NCBI GenBank assembly: GCA_902363255.1
Contig: CABIZO010000005.1
Location: 62,001 to 126,000 of the forward strand
Origin: Peptostreptococcaceae bacterium
GTDB lineage: Bacteria > Bacillota > Clostridia > Peptostreptococcales > Peptostreptococcaceae
DNA length: 64,000 bases
Direction of reading: 5' to 3'
Both the position numbers and the translations under genes were made by a program. The stretch's first letter is position 1. Each line of letters starts with the position of its first letter. This document shows, in pieces, positions 16,832 to 24,855 of the stretch. Under the pieces are notes generated by a model. The model searched no databases and had not been told where the DNA came from. It saw only the letters and a list, made by a program, of their open reading frames with translations.

Positions 16832-18097
16832 ATGAAGATGGATTTAATTATAAAAAATATAGGAAAACTAGTTACCATGGAAGGTGGATTTTTACCTAGA
16901 ACAGGCAAGCAAATGAATGAACTAGTAGTTTTGGAAAATGCTTATATTGCTGTTGTAGAAGGTAAGATTTTTCAAGTGGGAATTGGTGAAGATTATAAGG
17001 AATTAGTTGGAGAAAATACAATAATAGATGATGCAAGTGGAATGCTTGTAACTCCTGGACTTGTTGATTCTCACACTCATTTAGTTCATGGAGGATCTAG
17101 AGAAAATGAGTTTTCAAAAAAACTAAATGGTGTTCCTTATATTCAAATTTTACAAGAAGGTGGAGGTATTTTAAGTACAGTAAATGCTACTAAAAAAGCT
17201 ACCTTCGATGAATTATATAATAAGGCTAAGAAAAGCTTAGATAGAATGCTAGAGTTTGGTGTAACTACAGTAGAAGAAAAAAGTGGATATGGGCTTGATC
17301 TGGAAACAGAGATTAAACAGCTGAAAGTTTCTCATAAACTAGATAAAGATCATCCTATTGATTTAGTACACACTTTTTTAGGAGCACACGCTGTACCAGT
17401 GGAATATAAATCAAACAGTGAAGCATATATTAAATTATTAGTGGAAGAAATTATGCCTAAGGTGAAAGAACTGGGCTTAGCTGAATTCTGTGATGTATTT
17501 TGCGAAGAGGGCGTATTTTCAGTAGAAGAAAGTGACTACATACTGAGTAAAGCAAAAGAAATGGGTTACAAATTAAAGATTCATGCTGATGAAATTGTTC
17601 CAATAGGTGGAGCAGAACTCGCTGCAAAACTTGGCTGTGTTTCAGCAGATCATCTGATGGCTGCCAGTGAACAAGGATTAAAAGATATGGCAGAAAAAGG
17701 TGTAATAGCAAATATTCTTCCAGGAACATCATTTAACCTAAATAAACCTTCAGCAGATGGTAGAAAGATGATAGATTTAAATGTTCCAATAAGTTTGTCT
17801 AGTGATTATAACCCAGGTAGCTGTCCAAGTGAAAATTTACAATTTGTAATGCAACTTGGATGTTTAAATTTAAAAATGACACCAAATGAAGTATTAACAG
17901 CAGTAACTATAAATGCTGCTCACTGTGTGGATAGAGCTACAGAAATAGGTTCTATTGAGGTGGGTAAAAAAGCTGATATTGCTGTATTTGATGCACCAAA
18001 CGTGGAATATTTAATGTATCACTTTGGGATAAACCATATAGACAGGGTTTATAAAGAGGGAAGACTTGTAGTTAAAAACAAGCATGTAGTTTATTAA
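16832..18097 (+). CDS. hutI: Imidazolonepropionase
   Basis: HutI hydrolyses imidazolone propionate to N-formimino-glutamate. It is a 421-residue amidohydrolase with the metal site VDSHTHLVHGGSRENEF (about residues 79-95), the TTVEEKSGYG loop, HADEI (about 251) as further metal ligand, and SSDYNPGSCPS (about 329) supplying the catalytic Asp. The C-terminal segment GKKADIAVFD is the usual composite-domain closure. It starts 6 bases after ftcD, and the GGAG of its ribosome site lies within the ftcD end. Confidence 0.94.
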   Translation: MKMDLIIKNIGKLVTMEGGFLPRTGKQMNELVVLENAYIAVVEGKIFQVGIGEDYKELVGENTIIDDASGMLVTPGLVDSHTHLVHGGSRENEFSKKLNGVPYIQILQEGGGILSTVNATKKATFDELYNKAKKSLDRMLEFGVTTVEEKSGYGLDLETEIKQLKVSHKLDKDHPIDLVHTFLGAHAVPVEYKSNSEAYIKLLVEEIMPKVKELGLAEFCDVFCEEGVFSVEESDYILSKAKEMGYKLKIHADEIVPIGGAELAAKLGCVSADHLMAASEQGLKDMAEKGVIANILPGTSFNLNKPSADGRKMIDLNVPISLSSDYNPGSCPSENLQFVMQLGCLNLKMTPNEVLTAVTINAAHCVDRATEIGSIEVGKKADIAVFDAPNVEYLMYHFGINHIDRVYKEGRLVVKNKHVVY

Positions 18098-18136
18098 AAC
18101 ATATTCAAAAGTATGGAAAATTTCAGGGGGATGTAT

Positions 18137-18778
18137 ATGAAATTAATTGATATGACAGTAACTAATTTTGCTAACGAAGTAGATTCAAATTCACCAGCAC
18201 CAGGAGGAGGTTCAGTAGCAGCTCTTGCTTCTGATATAGGTATTGGACTTTCAAGAATGATGGCTCATTTAAGTTTTGGTAAAAAGAAATATGAAGCTTT
18301 AGACGAAAGTATTAAAGAAGAATTTGAAATAAAATTTGATAAGTTAGGAAAAATAAGAGATGAAATAAGTAAACTAGTTGATGAAGATACAAAATCTTTC
18401 AATGAATTTATGAAGGCTTTAAAAATGCCAAAAGATACTTTCAAGCAAATAACAGAAAGACAAAAAGCCATGACAGAAGCAACATTATACTCTGTAAAGG
18501 TTCCTTACAAAACAGCAGCATTATCCTTAGAAGCCATGAAAGAACTAGAATTTTTAGTAGATAACGGCAATCAAAATGCTATAACTGATATTGGAGTTGG
18601 GACATTAATGCTTTGTACAGGACTTGAAGGTGCCATATTAAACGTAAAGGTTAATCTTATGAGTATGGAAAATAAAGATCTTGCTAAAAAATATGCTGAT
18701 AGTTGTGCAGAAATGTTAGCACAAGGAAAAGAAATAAGAGATCAGATATTAGATAAAATACACAGTTCAATAGAATAG
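18137..18778 (+). CDS. fchA: Formimidoyltetrahydrofolate cyclodeaminase
   Basis: Cyclises formimino-tetrahydrofolate to methenyl-THF with loss of ammonia, completing transfer of the histidine carbon into the folate pool. The 213-residue all-helical protein has the family's N-terminal SPAPGGGSVAALA loop (residues 18-30) and ITDIGVGTLMLCTG. ATG 18137 is preferred over ATG 18113 because AGGGGG lies 6 bases upstream of it. Last gene of the hut operon; a strong terminator follows. Confidence 0.92.
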   Translation: MKLIDMTVTNFANEVDSNSPAPGGGSVAALASDIGIGLSRMMAHLSFGKKKYEALDESIKEEFEIKFDKLGKIRDEISKLVDEDTKSFNEFMKALKMPKDTFKQITERQKAMTEATLYSVKVPYKTAALSLEAMKELEFLVDNGNQNAITDIGVGTLMLCTGLEGAILNVKVNLMSMENKDLAKKYADSCAEMLAQGKEIRDQILDKIHSSIE

Positions 18779-18794
18779 CATAAGACAGATTATT

Positions 18795-18836
18795 AACTCC
18801 TAATTCTGGAATATCCCAGAGTTAGGAGTGTTTTTA
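18795..18836 (+). terminator. Terminator of the hut operon
   Basis: Outer stem ACTCCTAA / TTAGGAGT with an inner TCTGG / CCAGA stem, followed by GTTTTTATTTT. Confidence 0.9.
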
Positions 18837-18850
18837 TTTTCTAAGATATT

Positions 18851-19657
18851 TTATTTATCTTCTACAGCTTTACGCCCAACAAAATCAGCATATTGAGGAG
18901 TACCTAAATGATATCCACCTGATACTTCCATTATGTTTCCAGTTATATAAGAAGAGTCATCAGAAGCAAAGAAAGCAACTGCATTTGCTATATCTTCTGG
19001 AGTACCCATTCTATTTAATGGAACGTGAGATAAGAATGATTTTTGGAATTCGTCACTCATAGATTTTTTTACAGCATCTGTAGCAGTCATTCCAGGAAGT
19101 ACTGCGTTACATCTAATATTGTATCTAGCATATTGCATTGCTATCTGTTGAGTTATATTATTTACAGCAGCCTTGGCTACACCATATCCTATTCTTGATA
19201 TATCAGGAACAGTTCCACTTATAGAAGCAATATTTACAATACTTCCAGATTTATTTTCTAACATGTATGGAACAACTAATTTAGAAATTCTAAATACACT
19301 TCCCACATTCATTTCCATTATTTTAAAGAATGCATCTTCATCAGTATTTACTAAATCGAAATCTTTATCTGGAATTCCACCACCATAATTATTTACAAGA
19401 ATGTCTATTCTACCAGCTTCGTTTATTATAGTTTCTACCATAGTTTTATAACTATCAAGGTCAAAAGCATCGAAGAATACTGGTTTCATAACTAAACCTT
19501 CTTTGGCATATTTATCACAAATTTCTTGAGTTACTTCTAATCTTCTAACACCCATATAAACTGTAGCACCTTCTTTTGCTAGTTTTAAAGCTGATGCTAA
19601 CCCAATTCCTCTAGTAGCTGAAGTTACTAGAGCAACTTTTTTATTTAAATTCTTCAT
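18851..19657 (-). CDS. 7-alpha-hydroxysteroid dehydrogenase (SDR family)
   Basis: A 268-residue short-chain dehydrogenase. It closely resembles, from memory, the 7-alpha-HSDH of Clostridium sardiniense (absonum): VALVTSATRGIGLAS, VYMGVRRLEVTQEIC, MKPVFFDA, SRIGYGVAK, FLSHVPLNR and SSYITG.IMEVSGGY. The cofactor loop is TSATRGIG, and the arginines in VRRLE suggest NADP. Catalytic Ser (NIASISG), Tyr and Lys (YGVAK) are present. It oxidises the 7-alpha-hydroxyl of primary bile acids, fitting a gut or wound clostridium. The start is ATG 19657 behind AGGAGG; an upstream extension in the same frame lacks a ribosome site. It is single-gene and convergent with hut. Confidence 0.88.
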   Translation of the reverse strand: MKNLNKKVALVTSATRGIGLASALKLAKEGATVYMGVRRLEVTQEICDKYAKEGLVMKPVFFDAFDLDSYKTMVETIINEAGRIDILVNNYGGGIPDKDFDLVNTDEDAFFKIMEMNVGSVFRISKLVVPYMLENKSGSIVNIASISGTVPDISRIGYGVAKAAVNNITQQIAMQYARYNIRCNAVLPGMTATDAVKKSMSDEFQKSFLSHVPLNRMGTPEDIANAVAFFASDDSSYITGNIMEVSGGYHLGTPQYADFVGRKAVEDK

Positions 19658-19871
19658 ACTGATCCTCCTGTTGTCAAAATAAATAGTATCAATTACTATT
19701 ATCAACACTTTATATTTTTTGTTTAAAATTGTCAAATATTTTTATTTATATAAATTAAATAAACCAGATCTATTTTCTTATATATTAGCAATACCCATTT
19801 ATCACGAAAATAAAAAGAATTAATAAAAATGTTTAAATTAACGATATAGTAGAATATATGCAACACAGTTA

Positions 19872-19905
19872 AAAAATCCAACAATATATAATTGTTGGAT
19901 TTTTC
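19872..19905. terminator. Terminator of the small lysine-rich gene
   Basis: Stem AAATCCAACAAT / ATTGTTGGATTT with A- and T-tracts on both sides. It mainly serves the minus-strand gene ending at 19920. Confidence 0.85.
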
Positions 19906-19919
19906 TATTCGAATATAAA

Positions 19920-20324
19920 TTAGTTCTGTGATGAATTATTACGATTAGAGGACTTTTTAACCTTTTTAACTTTTTTAACCTTCTTTTTAGTAGTAGGAGA
20001 GCTTTCTTCCATTTGAGTATGACCACCTTTATTAATAGCTTTAGTTTTCTTAGCGTTTTTCTTAACTTTTTCTTGAACTTCTGCATCTGTTATTTTACTC
20101 ATGATACTATCAAGTTTGTCTTGCTGTTCTGGATTTAGGAAGGTTTTAAATTTAGATACTACTTCTTCTTTTCCTTTTAAATTTTTGCCGATTTTTACAA
20201 GCTCATCAATAAGCTCATCTTCTGATTTTCCTTTATAACCTTCAGCTATTTTTTCAACTTTATTTTTATCAATATTTTTTTCTTTTGCAAATTTTTCAAG
20301 GGTTTTTGGATCTACTTTTTTCAT
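19920..20324 (-). CDS. Small lysine-rich protein of unknown function
   Basis: A 134-residue, highly charged protein without signal peptide or membrane segment. Residues 1-90 are predicted helical (EKFAKEKNIDKNKVEKIAEG, FLNPEQQDKLDSIMSKI). Residues about 110-126 are a basic repeat KKKVKKVKKVKKSS, ending in an Asn/Ser-rich tail. The tail suggests nucleic-acid or polyanion binding. The acidic/lysine protein at 22296 has a similar basic patch, so a spore-related role is possible but unproven. It has an AAAGGAG ribosome site. Confidence 0.75.
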   Translation of the reverse strand: MKKVDPKTLEKFAKEKNIDKNKVEKIAEGYKGKSEDELIDELVKIGKNLKGKEEVVSKFKTFLNPEQQDKLDSIMSKITDAEVQEKVKKNAKKTKAINKGGHTQMEESSPTTKKKVKKVKKVKKSSNRNNSSQN

Positions 20325-20512
20325 AGCAAACTCCTTTCATATTACTATTTTTACCTAATATGACTTATATTTTTATGCTCAAATATTTCGTATTTAAGTA
20401 AATATTAATTAATCTATTATTCAATATATGCATAAGAACTTTAATAGTGCTACACTTATAAAATCTTTCTAAAATAAATCATTAATATAAATATATTAAC
20501 AAGCAATAAAAA

Positions 20513-20540
20513 AAAGACTGTTATGGAAGACAGTCTTTTT
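20513..20540 (-). terminator. Terminator after bioY
   Basis: AAAGACTGT / ACAGTCTTT hairpin with a long A-tract on the plus strand, giving a U-tract on the bioY transcript. Confidence 0.85.
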
Positions 20541-20551
20541 ACTAGGTGATT

Positions 20552-21109
20552 CTAATCTAATTTAGTTTTACTATAAACAAGATTAGATGATATTCTTTTT
20601 GAAACAGTTGAACCTACTACGTAAGCAAGTATTAATTTTATAAAATCTACTAAGACAAAAGGAGCTACACAATATAAAATACTTTGGTAAATTGTATTTC
20701 CTGTTACTGCAGCAAACATTAGCGTTCCTGCTAAATATACGCCAATTAGTCCTGCTATAAGTGATAAGGAAATTACTATAGGAGATGAAGATTTATCTTT
20801 TGCAAGACCTATTATGTAAGTCATGAAAGGAAGCCCTAATAAATATCCTCCAGTTGGACCCAATAAAATAGCAACTCCTCCTGTAAATTGAGCAAATACT
20901 GGAATACCAATCCCTCCTAATAATAAATAAATTAAAACAGAAATAGTACCAAATCTAGAACCAAGTATTAATCCTGTTACAGCAACAGCGAAAATTTGCA
21001 TGGTAAGTGGGACTGTTGTAAATGGTAATGGTATTGAAATTTGAGACAAAATTGCAATTATAGCAGCAAAGAGAGAACATAGTATAAGTTCTTTTGTTGA
21101 AAGTTTCAT
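20552..21109 (-). CDS. bioY: Biotin transporter substrate-binding subunit BioY
   Basis: BioY is the membrane S component of the biotin ECF transporter. The 185-residue protein has about six TM helices and the family motifs FTTVPLTMQIFAV, GGIGIPVFAQFTGG and GPTGGYLLGLPF. The energising EcfA/EcfT units are not in the window, so it probably uses the shared module. The promoter carries a BirA-like operator. It is monocistronic. Confidence 0.93.
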   Translation of the reverse strand: MKLSTKELILCSLFAAIIAILSQISIPLPFTTVPLTMQIFAVAVTGLILGSRFGTISVLIYLLLGGIGIPVFAQFTGGVAILLGPTGGYLLGLPFMTYIIGLAKDKSSSPIVISLSLIAGLIGVYLAGTLMFAAVTGNTIYQSILYCVAPFVLVDFIKLILAYVVGSTVSKRISSNLVYSKTKLD

Positions 21110-21133
21110 AATAATCCTCCATAATAATTTGTT

Positions 21134-21196
21134 TTAGGTTAACCTATTAAAATAATTAGGTTAACTTAATTATATAGCAAAAAATAAAAAAATCAA
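21134..21196 (-). promoter_or_regulatory. bioY promoter with BirA-type operator
   Basis: On the minus strand, TTGATT (21191-21196) and TATAAT (21069-region complement at 21069 is not meant; the box is 21169 to 21174) form -35 and -10 boxes 16 bases apart. Immediately downstream two half-sites GTTAACC and GGTTAAC are arranged as an inverted repeat with a 14-base spacer (21134-21169). This is the form of a BirA (biotin protein ligase repressor) operator. Confidence 0.7.
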
Positions 21197-21243
21197 GAAA
21201 TAATTGCAAAAAATAAAAAAATGAGAAAAGTTTAAAAGCATAT

Positions 21244-22035
21244 TTATTCAAAATTTCTATCAAGCCTTTGTGGTAAAGGAGAATTATTTTTAACAGAAGT
21301 ATAAAAATCTTCCAGCATATGTGCTGCTTTATTAATAGAATTATCATATAAATACTCAATATTTAAGCATATATTTTTACACCTTGGATTTTCATCTAGG
21401 TTGAAAAATATTCCATGTAATTTATTATAAAGTGCTGAAATTTTAAGCCCAGAAAAAATAATAAATCTACTTATCTTATTTGGAGTATTGAAAATAGAGT
21501 TGTAAAATTTCATGGATTTAAGAGCTCTATTAATTTTTGATGTATTTACATTGAAAAATGGAGATATAATTTCAGCTAAAGTAGTGTCAGCATTAATATG
21601 AGTGGTCAAATCTATATAAAAAGGGTTCTTTCCTTCTTTATTTATTAATAATTTATCAAATTCTGACTCAATTTCAGTATGAGATAGCTTTTCTTCTTTG
21701 GTGATTTTATTAATATAAGGGTGACACTCACTATCTAGCATAAAATGGCATAAGAATCCAAATATGTAAGCTAATGATTTTTCTTTTTCTTTAGATTTTT
21801 TGATTATATCTCTTGATTTCTCAAAAAATACATTTGCTTTTTCATAGTGAACATCATGACCTAACTTATTTGTAGGGTTATGATAAAGTATAGGTTTGTA
21901 GTAAAAGAAAATATCGGGACCATGAAGGCCTACAAAAAATAAGTCTATATTATTCAAGATAATTTTAGATATTTCATTATTTACTTGTTCTAAAACTTTT
22001 TTTCCAAAAGTATAATGTGCATAAGTTCCAGGCAT
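21244..22035 (-). CDS. Zinc-dependent phospholipase C family protein
   Basis: A 263-residue protein starting MPGTYAHYTFGKKV, with LFFVGLHGPDIFFYY, FGFLCHFMLDSECHPYI and HTEIESEFD. The ordered His and Asp residues are those of the zinc-dependent phospholipase C / S1-P1-like fold found in many clostridial conserved proteins. It has no export signal, unlike alpha-toxin, so it is probably an intracellular hydrolase rather than a toxin. ATG 22035 with TTGGAGG upstream is preferred over an in-frame start 54 bases earlier. Confidence 0.8.
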   Translation of the reverse strand: MPGTYAHYTFGKKVLEQVNNEISKIILNNIDLFFVGLHGPDIFFYYKPILYHNPTNKLGHDVHYEKANVFFEKSRDIIKKSKEKEKSLAYIFGFLCHFMLDSECHPYINKITKEEKLSHTEIESEFDKLLINKEGKNPFYIDLTTHINADTTLAEIISPFFNVNTSKINRALKSMKFYNSIFNTPNKISRFIIFSGLKISALYNKLHGIFFNLDENPRCKNICLNIEYLYDNSINKAAHMLEDFYTSVKNNSPLPQRLDRNFE

Positions 22036-22232
22036 GATTGATACCTCCAAGATAATATTATATTTAAGAATTAGTATAACAACTTTCAAATAAAAAAATT
22101 ACTTTCTATAATATATATGGAAATTTTCTCATAGTATTAATATATAGAGTTAATCTGTAAATATGGCAATTCGATTAATTAAGATAGATAAATCCTTATA
22201 AAAATATATATGCACTAGTAAATTAAAATGTA

Positions 22233-22260
22233 ACACATGGAGTTTAGGATTCATATTTTA
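22233..22260 (+). promoter_or_regulatory. Sigma-K/E-like promoter
   Basis: AC (22233-22234), a 17-base spacer and CATATTTTA (22252-22260) match the mother-cell sporulation sigma pattern AC-N16/17-CATAnnnTA, about 35 bases before the next gene. Confidence 0.45.
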
Positions 22261-22295
22261 TTAAGAAGGAGTAGTAATATTAAGGGGTGACTTGT

Positions 22296-23285
22296 GTGAA
22301 CAATTTACTGTTAATACTTGCAATGATACTATTGAGTAATGGTAATGGTAATGTATCATTATTTGATAATAAAAATAAATCAAATAAGTCTGTAGAGGAG
22401 TCAACAAGGGTGGAAGTTATGGAACCAAATACTAAAAGTATCTCGAATAAGAAAAGTGGTCCAAAAGTAAGAAAAATTAAAAAAATTAAAAAGAAGACAC
22501 GAAGTAAAGATAGTAATAAGGAAGTGAAGAACGCTCCAATTAAAAATATTTTGAAGTTTGATATGACGGACGTGAACAAAGGTATCAATCTAATGGATTT
22601 AAGCGAAGAAGATTTAGATAGGGGAATGGAAATAATAACTAGAACAAAGAAGTATATGAATAGAGAGGAAAGAAATATATTAATCAAATTGGAAAGTGTT
22701 CTTGATTTAGTGAAAGGTATAAAAAAGTTAAATAACATTAATATATTGAGCGAAGAAGATGAAAGTGACTTTTTTAGAAGTATGGATGATGATGATAAGA
22801 AAAATATGATGATCAAAGAAATACTAGAAGTTTTTCCAGCGAAGAAAAAACAATCTGTGGAGAAAGCTCTTGAAATGAAAAAAATGATAGATTTATTTGC
22901 GGAGTTATTTTTACCAGATGGAGAAGAAGGTGGAGGATTTAGTTTAAGTTCTCTTGCTGATATTAGTAATTTAGGTAGTGTTAGTAATCTGAAATTATTG
23001 GGAAATTTACTAAGAAGTTTAGATGATGATGACGAAGAAGAAAGCGAAGATAGAGAGTATGAATATGTAGAAGTAGATGAAGATGATATGGAAGAAGTTG
23101 AAGAAGATAATGAATATGAAGATAATGTCTATGATGTGGAAGAAGTAAAATATGAAAATACAGCAGATGATTATGAGGAATATCTTCAAAAAAATGAGGT
23201 AACAAAAAATAACAAAAAAAATAATAAAAAAAATAGTAAAAATAAATCAAGAAAGAATAAAAGCAGAAGAAAGAAGGAAATGTGA
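22296..23285 (+). CDS. Acidic/lysine-rich low-complexity protein, probable spore-associated
   Basis: A 329-residue protein I do not recognise. It starts with a hydrophobic LLLILAMILLSNGNGN segment. Next come a basic patch (KVRKIKKIKKKTR, about residues 62-74), a helical middle, a long Asp/Glu/Tyr-rich stretch (about 245-300) and a strongly basic Lys/Asn/Arg tail. GTG 22296 is preferred to GTG 22287 because AGGGGTGA sits 5 bases upstream. The charge-segregated tail, the sigma-K-like promoter and the position next to cdeC suggest a spore coat or exosporium role. The antisense frame over the acidic region is an artefact. Confidence 0.7.
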   Translation: MNNLLLILAMILLSNGNGNVSLFDNKNKSNKSVEESTRVEVMEPNTKSISNKKSGPKVRKIKKIKKKTRSKDSNKEVKNAPIKNILKFDMTDVNKGINLMDLSEEDLDRGMEIITRTKKYMNREERNILIKLESVLDLVKGIKKLNNINILSEEDESDFFRSMDDDDKKNMMIKEILEVFPAKKKQSVEKALEMKKMIDLFAELFLPDGEEGGGFSLSSLADISNLGSVSNLKLLGNLLRSLDDDDEEESEDREYEYVEVDEDDMEEVEEDNEYEDNVYDVEEVKYENTADDYEEYLQKNEVTKNNKKNNKKNSKNKSRKNKSRRKKEM

Positions 23286-23423
23286 TGAAATACGGTATCA
23301 TAGAAAAAATTAATTTATTTACATAAGCCGAATTACAAAATATTGTAAAATTATCATAAATTTAAAAACTTTTACAGAATAAACTACTTTAATTATTTTT
23401 GCTTTTGTATTATAATAAATATA

Positions 23424-23654
23424 AATAAAAAAGAAAAAACTCCTGAGACATGCGACAGGCATCCTTTAAATTCAACCGACATGCATTAGACGGGAGATCG
23501 GGTCTCGCAACAGTAAGATGCCATTATATTTATATAAAGGAATTTGAACTTGTGAGCAGGTCACCCACCTGGGAGATTCTCGGGTCTGAATTTATAGGAC
23601 CAACGGTGCCTTGGGAATAAAAAAATGTTGCTGAAAAGCAACATTTTTATTTTG
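23424..23654 (+). ncRNA. Structured non-coding RNA with own promoter and terminator
   Basis: In a 380-base gene-free gap, TATAAT (23411-23416) precedes a GC-richer island in very AT-rich DNA. CCTTTAAATTCA (23463-23474) pairs at 11 of 12 positions with 23587-23598, and AGGCATC (23457-23463) with GGTGCCT (23605-23611), forming a long closing helix. Inside are a CAGGT/ACCTG hairpin (23557-23571) and two similar GGGAGAT..CGGGTCT modules. A strong terminator (ATGTTGCT / AGCAACAT plus T-tract, 23625-23654) ends it. No ORF fits. Length and multibranched shape suggest a housekeeping ncRNA such as raiA/SAR1 RNA or 6S RNA; I cannot decide without a covariance search. Confidence 0.8.
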
Positions 23655-23664
23655 TCTAAAATTC

Positions 23665-24681
23665 TTATATTCCAAGTATTCCCACTTCATTTAATGTAGA
23701 AAATACATAGCTGATATTGTAACCTAAGTCATCTTTATAGTTAGAGTAAAAATTAGATCTTACAAAATCATCTCCTGTAGAGTACTCATCTATAGATGCT
23801 TCACTCCAACTTTTACCTGTGTTCTCAGAATAGGAAGTAAACAACTTATTAAAATCTACCCAGCAAATAAATAACTTATTATTTTTTTTAACTAAAGAAG
23901 GATACATACAAGTGGATGGTTGGCTTAAATATGAAGAAGCATCAACATCAAATCTATTATCATTTAAATATCCATTTATGTATTTTACAGCATAACCGTT
24001 TTCTACATATTCACAAAAACATAAATGATAAAAATTCATACTATCTCTAATTACGCTTAAATAAATTTTATTTTTGCTAGAATTTGTAATTTGTATAGGA
24101 TCACTCCAACAAAAAGTACCCAAATTAAACCTTGAGGCAAATACTTCTTCACAACCATTTACTAGTTTAAGATAGAATATAGTTGGCACTGATTCATTCC
24201 AAAGGACAGTAAAATTATCTAATACTAAATGATTAATAAAATCAATCTTGTTCTCTATCCAATAATTATTATGTCTATAATGGTGAAACAGAGCACAAGT
24301 ATTATTAGAGCTATTATTAAATACATAATAAAAAACATGAGCATTATTATTTATATATTTTACATAAGGAAATGCTAATCCAAACTTTTTAAAATTATAA
24401 GTTATAGATTCTTTTTGAGAAAAAATACTAGAATTATTTTTACACTCTAATATTTGTAAAGATTTATCAGAAATAATACAATAAATATTATCATCATCAT
24501 CAAGTGAAAAAGAGTATCTAATAGAATTCATCTCCAGATTATTTATTAACTTATCTTTATGAACTAAATTATTATTAGAGTCATAATAATTATAATACAG
24601 CCCATCACTTGTAAGATACATATAAAACATATCTTTATTGCGTCGTCTAATTATAGCAGAACGATTATTTATAAAACTCAT
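23665..24681 (-). CDS. Propeller-like protein beside cdeC
   Basis: A 338-residue protein made of short repeated beta-strand units with aromatic and Asn-rich turns (LFICWVDFNKLFTSYSENTGKSWSEAS), resembling sialidase/BNR-like or other beta-propeller repeats. It has no signal peptide or TM segment. ATG 24681 is chosen because AGGAGG lies 7 bases upstream; an earlier ATG at 24705 has no site. The gene runs divergently from cdeC. The shorter protein at 26178 has similar composition and an identical AGGAGGTTAAAAA leader. Spore-surface location is inference from context. Confidence 0.7.
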   Translation of the reverse strand: MSFINNRSAIIRRRNKDMFYMYLTSDGLYYNYYDSNNNLVHKDKLINNLEMNSIRYSFSLDDDDNIYCIISDKSLQILECKNNSSIFSQKESITYNFKKFGLAFPYVKYINNNAHVFYYVFNNSSNNTCALFHHYRHNNYWIENKIDFINHLVLDNFTVLWNESVPTIFYLKLVNGCEEVFASRFNLGTFCWSDPIQITNSSKNKIYLSVIRDSMNFYHLCFCEYVENGYAVKYINGYLNDNRFDVDASSYLSQPSTCMYPSLVKKNNKLFICWVDFNKLFTSYSENTGKSWSEASIDEYSTGDDFVRSNFYSNYKDDLGYNISYVFSTLNEVGILGI

Positions 24682-24771
24682 TTTTAACCTCCTAAAAATA
24701 TTCATGTTATAAGATATTTTTGCAAAAAAATTTATTTTCTACTTTTTGTTATATATATGTTTAGTTAAGTA

Positions 24772-24798
24772 ACACTTATTCCTCAAAAAGCATAATAT
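24772..24798 (+). promoter_or_regulatory. Sigma-K/E-like promoter of cdeC
   Basis: AC (24772-24773) and CATAATAT (24791-24798) are spaced 17 bases apart, close to the AC-N16/17-CATAnnnTA pattern, 58 bases before the cdeC start. In C. difficile cdeC is known to be expressed late in sporulation. Confidence 0.4.
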
Positions 24799-24855
24799 TT
24801 ATTAGGCTTACAAAGCCAAGACATTTTATAAATATCAATTGAGGGAGGAAATAAA

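Noticed and set aside
22981..23301. Minus-strand frame of 106 codons opposite the acidic region
   Set aside because: Artefact of GAA/GAT-rich coding; no ribosome site and implausible composition.
23440..23618. T-box, SAM, cobalamin or other riboswitch for a downstream gene
   Set aside because: No matching conserved cores, its own terminator, and the next gene is on the other strand.
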